Shown here: piece after piece, positions 1 to 5,330 of the stretch
Position numbering within the stretch: the first letter of the stretch is position 1
How the letters are laid out: each line of letters starts with the position of its first letter
DNA from: JAGOQQ01 sp031973235
GTDB taxonomy: Bacteria > Patescibacteriota > Minisyncoccia > Phycocordibacterales > UBA9973
Length of the DNA stretch: 13,929 nt
NCBI GenBank assembly: GCA_031973235.1
Contig: DALYDM010000016.1
Coordinates: 1-13,929, forward strand
Reading direction: 5' to 3'
The notes under the pieces: model-generated
Database searches by the model: none
Told to the model about the DNA's origin: nothing
Seen by the model: the letters and a program-made list of their open reading frames with translations, nothing else
Made by a program: the position numbers and the translations under genes

Positions 1-1
1 T

Positions 2-829
2 GGAACAGTTGATTATCTTTCTCAGAACAAAGGCTTTGATGGAAAAATGATTGACGCAGACAATTCAAACGTACCACCAAAAACACCTCAGCCACAAGAT
101 ATTCCAAAAAGCGTAGATCCAAATGAAAACATCACATCTTCGCAACAATCTGAAATAATAAAAAGCGTAGATCCAAATGACTCAGATATAAATGCAAAAC
201 CTGAAACAATCAAAAGCATAGACCCAAATGAATATGGCGGATTTAGACAAAACACGTTTTACTCACAAGACCCAGAAATGGATGCAATGACACCGCAAAG
301 TGAACAAATGCCAGTAATAAAAAATGAAGTTTTCAACAACAAAGAAATTGTGAGTTCTGTCGATACACAAGGAATTCATGCACTCGCAGAAAAACAATTC
401 AACAAAGATATTGATAGCATGTTTCAAAAGCCAAACTTCCTTCTTGGAGGATCAACACCAGGAACTAAAACTGAAGAATGGACACGAACACTCCGTTTCA
501 TTGAAGAAAACAAAGTTACCGGAAATCACATCTTTGAAGCAATGGATGCGCAAGCCCTTCAAAATTCACAACAAGGAGAATTCTTCACTCTTGGAGAGTA
601 CGCAAAATCACTTCGAATGGAAACTGGCCTTTCGCCCAACGAGGGAGAACTTCTAAAAGATTATTTGATTCGTGCACAGGAATACAAAATCAAGAATCAT
701 ATCACCGACAAAGAAATGATCAAGCTCATCGATGAAGCTGATGGAGATAAGAAAATAAAAATCAGTGACGAAACCAGACAAAAAATCCGCGCGCGTCGAA
801 GCGTAGATAGTGATGGTGTATACAATTAA
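2..829 (+). CDS. Hypothetical repeat-containing protein, 5' end cut by window edge
   Basis: Unrecognised protein. The reading frame is open to the left edge of the window (15 codons lie before the first ATG at 47), so the true start may be outside. The ATG at 47 has a GGA five bases upstream but no convincing promoter. Numbering from that ATG, the N-terminal 65 residues are polar, Pro/Gln/Asn-rich and hold three copies of KS(V/I)DPN(E/D) at residues 21, 39 and 56. Related SVD motifs recur near residue 105 and at the C-terminus (RSVDSDG). Residues about 110-225 look helical and globular. Residues 229-242 (DEADGDKKIKISDE) resemble an EF-hand loop, but spacing and the position-12 residue do not fit well. 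There is no membrane segment in the visible part. A calcium-linked or cell-envelope role would be speculation. It ends in TAA, 43 bases before the next gene. The gene is certain; the function is unknown. Confidence 0.8.
   Translation, partial: GTVDYLSQNKGFDGKMIDADNSNVPPKTPQPQDIPKSVDPNENITSSQQSEIIKSVDPNDSDINAKPETIKSIDPNEYGGFRQNTFYSQDPEMDAMTPQSEQMPVIKNEVFNNKEIVSSVDTQGIHALAEKQFNKDIDSMFQKPNFLLGGSTPGTKTEEWTRTLRFIEENKVTGNHIFEAMDAQALQNSQQGEFFTLGEYAKSLRMETGLSPNEGELLKDYLIRAQEYKIKNHITDKEMIKLIDEADGDKKIKISDETRQKIRARRSVDSDGVYN
106..231 (+). repeat. Three in-frame copies of a 20-21 nt repeat encoding KS(V/I)DPN
   Basis: An identical 21-base unit lies at 106-126 and 160-180. A third copy at 212-231 differs at a few third or first codon positions. 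The spacing is 54 and about 51 bases, i.e. 18 and 17 codons, so it is a protein-level repeat in a disordered N-terminal region and not a spacer-repeat array. The two perfect DNA copies suggest recent duplication or strong codon constraint. Confidence 0.75.
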
Positions 830-842
830 TCACGTGTATATA

Positions 843-860
843 TGATGAATTTTTTCATCA
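843..860. other. Small perfect inverted repeat in intergenic gap
   Basis: TGATGAA, a TTTT loop, then TTCATCA give a 7-bp AT-rich stem between the stop at 829 and the ATG at 873. No T-run follows it, so it is a poor intrinsic terminator. It could be a weak RNA hairpin in the leader of the next gene or a protein-binding palindrome. The sequence after it (861-872) is CA-rich and unstructured right up to the start codon. Confidence 0.4.
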
Positions 861-872
861 CACACAAACAAC

Positions 873-1178
873 ATGAATCCATTATTAAAAAAAATTGGTG
901 ACGAGTTCGGACTTTCAACACTTCCACCAGAAAAGCAGGAAGAATTACTTACACGCATTGGAGGAATAATATACAAATCTGTCTTGATGCGTGCACTTGA
1001 TCAAATGTCAGAAAGCGAACAAGATGAATTTGATGCACTTCTTGAACAAGACAAAGGACCTGAAGAAATATTCGCTTTTCTTCAAGAAAAAATTCCAACA
1101 ATCGAAACCATCATCAAAGAAGAAGCGGATGCATTCAAAAAGGAAACAATGGAGGTGATGAGCAAAATCGAAGAATAG
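873..1178 (+). CDS. DUF5663-like small helical protein
   Basis: A 101-residue acidic, all-helical protein without signal peptide or membrane segment. The pattern is: a short N-terminal amphipathic helix; then LPPEKQEELLTRIG, where a Leu-Pro-Pro start leads into an acidic helix; then a helix running IIYKSVLMRALDQM; then an acidic stretch and a long C-terminal helix FLQEKIPTIETIIKEEADAF. From memory this layout matches DUF5663, a family of unknown function I associate with Patescibacteria; that assignment was not tested by search. No Shine-Dalgarno precedes the ATG; the leader is CA-rich. It lies 43 bases after the upstream repeat protein on the same strand and is closed by a strong hairpin terminator at 1189-1221, so it may be the last gene of that transcript. 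The role is unknown; protein-protein interaction is a guess from its helical, acidic character. Confidence 0.85.
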   Translation: MNPLLKKIGDEFGLSTLPPEKQEELLTRIGGIIYKSVLMRALDQMSESEQDEFDALLEQDKGPEEIFAFLQEKIPTIETIIKEEADAFKKETMEVMSKIEE

Positions 1179-1188
1179 TGTGTTTCAT

Positions 1189-1221
1189 AAAAAGTGCGAT
1201 GACTACGTCATCGCACTTTTT
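1189..1221. terminator. Strong intrinsic terminator, bidirectional-looking
   Basis: A perfect 15-bp stem with a 3-nt loop (TAC at 1204-1206). The GC-rich core is GTGCGATGAC paired with GTCATCGCAC, flanked by A5 on the left and T5 on the right. It starts 10 bases after the stop of the DUF5663-like gene and separates it from the helicase gene. The symmetric A/T flanks let it work on either strand, though only + genes flank it. Confidence 0.92.
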
Positions 1222-1249
1222 ATTATTAAAAAAATCAAGATTCTCTATA

Positions 1250-1258
1250 TGATATAGT
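1250..1258 (+). promoter_or_regulatory. Extended -10 promoter element of the uvrD/pcrA gene
   Basis: TGA followed by TATAGT forms an extended -10 element (TGn plus hexamer 1253-1258). Only 7 bases separate the hexamer from the ATG at 1266, so transcription would start at or next to the start codon. No clear -35 is seen 16-18 bases upstream; the TGn motif could compensate. Confidence 0.6.
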
Positions 1259-1265
1259 ATCTTAG

Positions 1266-3182
1266 ATGAACTATTTACACGGACTCAACGACAAACAAAA
1301 AGAAGCAGTACTTCATACACATGGACCATTATTAATTCTTGCCGGTGCAGGAGCGGGAAAAACAAAAACAGTTACTCATAGAATCATTCACCTCATAAAA
1401 GAAGGCATTCCAGGAAATCAAATTCTTGCAATCACGTTTACAAACAAAGCAGCAAAAGAAATGCGTGAGCGAGTAATTGCAAACCTCGAAAAAGAAGGAC
1501 TGCAAGAAGAGCGGCCATTTGTCAGCACGTTTCACTCACTGTGTGTATCAATTCTCAAAGAACAAGCACAGAGAGTTGGCGCAACACGACATTTCACAAT
1601 ACTTGATGAAAGCGATGCACTTTCGCTCATCAAAGACGCACTCAAAGAACGCGACCTTGATCCAAAGCAATGGGAACCACGAAAAATCAAAAATGTGATT
1701 TCACGAAACAAGAATGAGTTTGTTACGCAATCAGCATTTGAAAAAGATGCAATTAGTCCATATGAAAAAACAGTTGCAATGATATGGAAACGATATGAAG
1801 AACTCGCACGAAAAGAAAACGCATTTGATTTTGACGACCTACTACTTAAAGTTGTACAACTCTTCACTGAGCACAAAGACGTACTTGATCACTATCAAGA
1901 AAAATGGAAATTTATTCATGTCGATGAATACCAAGATACAAACGAAGTTCAATACAGACTTGCGACTCTCCTTGCACAAAAATACAAACATATTTGTGTG
2001 GTAGGAGATGGTGACCAAAACATTTATGGATGGAGAGGTGCAAATGTAAAAAACATTTTGAATTTTGAAAAAGATTATCCTGACGCAAAAAGCGTACTTC
2101 TTGAAGAAAATTATCGCTCAACAGAAATTATTCTTCGTGCAGCAAACGAAGTTATCAAGAAAAACAAAATACGAAAAGACAAAAATCTTTTTACACAAAA
2201 AGAGGGTGGGGAACACATAAGTCTTTTTGAAGGTTTTGACGAAAACGAAGAAGCACGATTTGTCGCAGAAAAAATTTATGAAATTCTTGAATCAGGTGTA
2301 GATCCAAAAGAAGTCGCGGTGCTTTACCGAGCCAACTTCCAATCACGTGTACTCGAAGAAGCACTCCTCATGAAAGGTGTCCCGTATCAAGTTCTCGGGG
2401 TGAAATTTTTTGAACGAAAAGAAATCAAAGATGTCATCTCGTACTTGCGGGCATCACTCAATCAAGATTCTCTTTCTGACATCAAACGAATAATCAATTT
2501 TCCTGCACGAGGCATTGGAAAAGTTACTCTCACAAAACTTTTCAAAGGCGAGAGAGCAAGCTTGCCTCAAGCAATGCAAATCAAAATAAACAATTTTTAT
2601 CTTGCACTCGACCGAATCAACACATTCGCACAATCACACTCACCGAGCGAAACAATAAAATTTCTCATTGAAACAACTGGTATCAAACGTGAACTCGAAG
2701 GAGGGATTGAGGAAGACCTTGAACGACTCGAAAACATCAAAGAACTCGCAACACTTGCGACAAAATATGACTCACTTCCAGCACTTGAAGGAATCGAAAA
2801 ACTCATTGAAGACGCTGCGCTTGCTTCCGACCAAGACACTATTGACCAAGCAAAAGATCAAAAAGATTCGATTCGTATGATGACCGTTCATGCATCAAAA
2901 GGACTTGAGTTTGAATATGTATTCATCACAGGGCTTGAACACAATCTTTTTCCTCACAGAAAAGAAGGTGTCGCTCAAACAGAAGATCAAAAGGAAGAAG
3001 AGCGAAGACTTTTCTATGTAGCACTTACTCGCGCAAAGAAAAAACTTTTTCTTTCATATGCCGCAATTCGAACAATATTTGGAATGAGGGAAATCACTGC
3101 TCCATCAGAATTTGTATATGACATACCTGAAGAACTTGTAGAAAGAGAGTGGGGGAAGAATATCAAGACAATTTATATTTAA
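1266..3182 (+). CDS. pcrA: ATP-dependent 3'-5' DNA helicase, UvrD/PcrA type (SF1A)
   Basis: A cytoplasmic DNA helicase that unwinds duplex DNA in repair and replication, moving 3'-5' on single strands. SF1A motifs appear in order. The Q-motif region LNDKQKEAV is at the N-terminus. Walker A is AGAGAGKT (residues 26-33), and motif Ia is AITFTNKAAKEM. Motif II is DEYQDT (220-225), and motif III is GDGDQNIYGWRG (247-258). Motif IV is LEENYRS, motif V is MTVHASKGLEFEYVF, and motif VI is VALTRAKKKLFLSYA. Motif III has Gly and Asn where family members usually have GDDDQSIYGWRG; the catalytic Gln and the Tyr/Trp/Arg are kept. At 638 residues it is shorter than PcrA/UvrD (about 720); the C-terminal extension that binds RNA polymerase or UvrB is largely missing. 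It has its own promoter just upstream and its own terminator, so it is monocistronic. The split between PcrA and UvrD names cannot be made from sequence alone. Confidence 0.96.
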   Translation: MNYLHGLNDKQKEAVLHTHGPLLILAGAGAGKTKTVTHRIIHLIKEGIPGNQILAITFTNKAAKEMRERVIANLEKEGLQEERPFVSTFHSLCVSILKEQAQRVGATRHFTILDESDALSLIKDALKERDLDPKQWEPRKIKNVISRNKNEFVTQSAFEKDAISPYEKTVAMIWKRYEELARKENAFDFDDLLLKVVQLFTEHKDVLDHYQEKWKFIHVDEYQDTNEVQYRLATLLAQKYKHICVVGDGDQNIYGWRGANVKNILNFEKDYPDAKSVLLEENYRSTEIILRAANEVIKKNKIRKDKNLFTQKEGGEHISLFEGFDENEEARFVAEKIYEILESGVDPKEVAVLYRANFQSRVLEEALLMKGVPYQVLGVKFFERKEIKDVISYLRASLNQDSLSDIKRIINFPARGIGKVTLTKLFKGERASLPQAMQIKINNFYLALDRINTFAQSHSPSETIKFLIETTGIKRELEGGIEEDLERLENIKELATLATKYDSLPALEGIEKLIEDAALASDQDTIDQAKDQKDSIRMMTVHASKGLEFEYVFITGLEHNLFPHRKEGVAQTEDQKEEERRLFYVALTRAKKKLFLSYAAIRTIFGMREITAPSEFVYDIPEELVEREWGKNIKTIYI

Positions 3183-3211
3183 AAGACGGACACTGTCCGT
3201 CTTTTAAATAT
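3175..3211. terminator. Palindromic terminator overlapping the helicase stop codon
   Basis: A 17-bp perfect stem with a 3-nt loop (ACT at 3192-3194). The core GACGGAC/GTCCGTC is flanked by A4/T4 and then ATATTT/AAATAT. The left arm includes the helicase TAA (3180-3182). The right arm ends at 3211, the first base of the extended -10 element of rsmA, so the terminator and the next promoter touch. Confidence 0.9.
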
Positions 3212-3219
3212 GGTATAGT
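3211..3219 (+). promoter_or_regulatory. Extended -10 promoter element of rsmA
   Basis: TGG plus TATAGT (hexamer 3214-3219), 6 bases before the ATG at 3226. The -35 position would fall inside the preceding terminator hairpin and shows no TTGACA-like hexamer. The geometry predicts a leaderless rsmA mRNA. Confidence 0.6.
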
Positions 3220-3225
3220 TTTCAC

Positions 3226-4020
3226 ATGTTTTATCACAAAGCGAAAAAATCTCTTGGACAAAATTTTCTCAAATCAAAATCTGCACTTAAGGCAATAATC
3301 GAAACTGGTCAACTAAACCACGAAGATTTAGTTGTTGAAATAGGACCTGGAAAAGGCGCCCTGACAGAACACATCCTACAATCTGGTGCAACTCTTATCG
3401 CAATCGAAAAGGATGACGAACTCTTTGCATATCTTTCAGAAAAATATCAGGAATACATATCTAGAAAAAAACTCACACTAATTCACGGAGACATACTCGA
3501 TATAGATGATTCTTCGTACCTACAACCCGATAAAAACTATAAAATCATTGCCAATATTCCTTACAACATTACCGGGCAAATAATTCGAAAGTTTCTTACT
3601 GCAACGCACAAACCTACCTCCATGGTACTTTTGGTACAAAAAGAAGTTTCGGACAGAATTGTCGCTCGTGACGGGAAAGAAAGCCTGCTTTCACTTTCAG
3701 TAAAACTTTACGGGACACCAAAGTATATCAAAAAGGTTCCTGCGAGGGATTTTAGTCCTGCACCTAAGATTGATTCTGCAATACTCCAAATTAAAGACAT
3801 TAAAGCACCCTCGTTAACCAAAGCCGAAGAAGAATTATTTTTTGAAATACTGCACAGTGGTTTTGCCCATAAAAGAAAAATGTTGATCGGAAACCTTTCG
3901 GAAAAATACCCAAAAGAAGAAATCGCTCAAATATTTTCTGCACTGTCTCTCAGTGAAAAAATCCGAGCAGAGAACGTATTACTTCGGGATTGGATTTCGA
4001 TTACGAAAAAACTTTCATAA
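3226..4020 (+). CDS. rsmA: 16S rRNA (adenine1518-N6/adenine1519-N6)-dimethyltransferase RsmA (KsgA)
   Basis: Uses S-adenosylmethionine to dimethylate two adjacent adenines in the 3'-terminal hairpin (helix 45) of 16S rRNA, a late step of small-subunit maturation in the cytoplasm. Hallmarks seen: KSLGQNFL near the N-terminus (residues 8-15), the SAM-binding motif EIGPGKGALT (38-47), the acidic ribose-contact residue in IEKD (60-63), GDIL (88-91), the catalytic motif IV NIPYNI (110-115), and the family-typical DFSPAPKIDSAI stretch followed by the C-terminal helical domain with HKRKML. The length of 264 residues is normal for the family. The start is fixed by a -10 box ending six bases upstream and by alignment of GQNFL. 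It sits between the helicase gene and the secretion-type locus as an unlinked housekeeping gene. No hairpin terminator follows before the next gene. Confidence 0.97.
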   Translation: MFYHKAKKSLGQNFLKSKSALKAIIETGQLNHEDLVVEIGPGKGALTEHILQSGATLIAIEKDDELFAYLSEKYQEYISRKKLTLIHGDILDIDDSSYLQPDKNYKIIANIPYNITGQIIRKFLTATHKPTSMVLLVQKEVSDRIVARDGKESLLSLSVKLYGTPKYIKKVPARDFSPAPKIDSAILQIKDIKAPSLTKAEEELFFEILHSGFAHKRKMLIGNLSEKYPKEEIAQIFSALSLSEKIRAENVLLRDWISITKKLS

Positions 4021-4036
4021 AACTCAAAACTCACTG

Positions 4037-4042
4037 TATACT
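4037..4042 (+). promoter_or_regulatory. -10 box upstream of the small secreted protein gene
   Basis: TATACT ending 8 bases before the ATG at 4051. It lies in the 30-base gap after rsmA. No clear -35 element. The position predicts a start at or within a few bases of the AUG. The first three genes of the envelope locus could start here. Confidence 0.5.
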
Positions 4043-4050
4043 GTAAAAGT

Positions 4051-4407
4051 ATGAAAAAAATACTTATTATTGTATTGGTATTAATATTTGGATTCTCAAC
4101 ACTGTTTCGCACTGCATATGCAATTTTTATGCCATTTGGCGGAAAAATTGTTTCTTCATATACAGCAGGTGTGGTATGTCCGGGCACAGGACCAGCAATA
4201 ATTACTCCTTACAACACTGCATCTTCAACTCCTTATTATGTTGCACCAGGAGTTATGGCAGGATATGGAGCATTCCCGCCTGGTGCATACGTACTAGGTG
4301 TTTATAATCCAATCCTCACACCACTGTGTCAGACAACTTCGACACCACCTGTGCCGTATCCCGTGTTTCCAGTAATTTTTTACGGAGTCAGTGCTCCGAC
4401 CATATAA
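4051..4407 (+). CDS. Small secreted protein, two cysteines, unrecognised family
   Basis: A 118-residue protein with a classical signal peptide: MKK, a hydrophobic core at residues 4-19, and a likely signal peptidase site AYA24|I25. The mature part of about 94 residues is rich in Pro, Gly, Tyr, Val and Thr, with few charges. It begins FMPFGGKI and holds two cysteines (C43 in VVCPG and C93 in PLCQ), fitting one extracytoplasmic disulfide in a beta-rich fold. The stretch PGAYVLGVYNP before the second Cys looks like a beta-strand turn motif. From memory, small proteins starting with PFGG and carrying two Cys occur beside secretion genes in Parcubacteria; this was not checked. The next gene begins 3 bases after the stop, so the two are probably co-translated. 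A pilin-like or surface-coat role is only inference. Confidence 0.8.
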   Translation: MKKILIIVLVLIFGFSTLFRTAYAIFMPFGGKIVSSYTAGVVCPGTGPAIITPYNTASSTPYYVAPGVMAGYGAFPPGAYVLGVYNPILTPLCQTTSTPPVPYPVFPVIFYGVSAPTI

Positions 4408-4410
4408 ATC

Positions 4411-5322
4411 ATGAGTATTTCAAACTATCTTCCAAGTAAAAAATTCTCAAAAGTACTTGTGGTGCTTCTTGTTGGTGGAGTAATTGTATTAATACTCTCA
4501 AAAAGTAGATCACTTGGAACACTTACTTCGTCTAAAAAAACACTCACACTAACACCAGAACAAATAATAGAAGGTGACAGGGACAATGACGGACTTCGCG
4601 ACTGGGAAGAAGCGCTATGGGGAACAAACCCAGACCAACAAGACACCGACAAGAATGGTGTAAGTGATCTCGAAGAAATTGAAAAAAAGCGACAAGACAT
4701 TGCTGACCAACAAGGCATAGATTTAAGCAAAGAACAAGAGAATCTCAATGAAACAGACATGTTTAGTAGAGATATTTTTGCAAGTATTATTTCTCTCAAA
4801 GAAAAAGGTGCGTTAAATCAAGAATCGATCAAAAGCCTTGCAGACGCAGCTGGAAAATCCTTTTCCGGAAACATGGATCTCGCTGATAGTACACAAATGA
4901 AAGACATAGCAATTCAAAGCGACGACACATTAGAACAGAAAAAAGCATATCTAAAGAAGTTCGATTTACTCATGGTTTCGTATCAAAAAAAAGGTGTGAA
5001 CAGTGAGTACAGAATTTTTTCTGACTATACTCTTTCTGATAACAAAGAACTCCTCACGGAACTTGCTGCGATTAGCCCGTTATATGAACAACTTTCTCAA
5101 GAGATGAAAAAGGTTCCTGTTCCTTCATCAATCGCTCAAACACACCTTGATTTCATAAACACCACACACAAAATATCCGAAGCAATGAAAAATATTTCTA
5201 CTGCTGACAACAATGAACTCATAAGTACAATTGGTATTGCACAATACAAAGAACAAAATACCAACTATATTAAACTCCTCAATATATACACAGACCTCAT
5301 AAGCACACATGGTATACTCTAA
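4411..5322 (+). CDS. Membrane-anchored protein with thrombospondin type-3-like Ca-binding repeats
   Basis: A 303-residue protein. Residues 14-30 (KVLVVLLVGGVIVLIL) form a single N-terminal membrane anchor with positive charges on the N side, so the rest is probably outside the membrane. Residues 56-67 (DRDNDGLRDWEE) and 78-89 (DTDKNGVSDLEE), joined by WGTNPDQQ, are a textbook pair of DxDxDG-type repeats of the thrombospondin type-3/EF-hand-like class that bind calcium. The remaining 210 residues are helical and polar, Lys/Glu/Ser-rich, without cysteines, and not recognised. The ATG lies 3 bases after the previous stop and has no Shine-Dalgarno, so translation is probably coupled. The next gene's -10 box lies inside the last codons of this one. 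Proteins of this shape often act as envelope adhesion or assembly factors; here the location beside VirB-like genes suggests an accessory role in the same machine. Confidence 0.85.
   Translation: MSISNYLPSKKFSKVLVVLLVGGVIVLILSKSRSLGTLTSSKKTLTLTPEQIIEGDRDNDGLRDWEEALWGTNPDQQDTDKNGVSDLEEIEKKRQDIADQQGIDLSKEQENLNETDMFSRDIFASIISLKEKGALNQESIKSLADAAGKSFSGNMDLADSTQMKDIAIQSDDTLEQKKAYLKKFDLLMVSYQKKGVNSEYRIFSDYTLSDNKELLTELAAISPLYEQLSQEMKKVPVPSSIAQTHLDFINTTHKISEAMKNISTADNNELISTIGIAQYKEQNTNYIKLLNIYTDLISTHGIL
5310..5318 (+). promoter_or_regulatory. Extended -10 element inside the end of the upstream gene
   Basis: TGG plus TATACT (hexamer 5313-5318) overlaps the final Gly-Ile-Leu codons of the upstream gene. 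Its 3' end is 12 bases from the ATG at 5331, predicting a leader of roughly 5 bases. No clear -35. It would allow the 763-residue protein to be made independently of the two genes before it. Confidence 0.5.
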
Positions 5323-5330
5323 TCATAAGT

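Noticed and set aside
106..231. Possible CRISPR-like array from the three 20-21 nt repeats
   Set aside because: The repeats are in frame in a coding region, spacers are coding and of unequal length, and the third copy is diverged at synonymous-type positions.
4383..4398. CGGAG-TCAGTG-CTCCG hairpin near the end of the small secreted protein gene as a terminator
   Set aside because: Only a 5-bp stem, it lies within coding sequence, has no T-run after it, and the next gene starts 3 bases past the stop.
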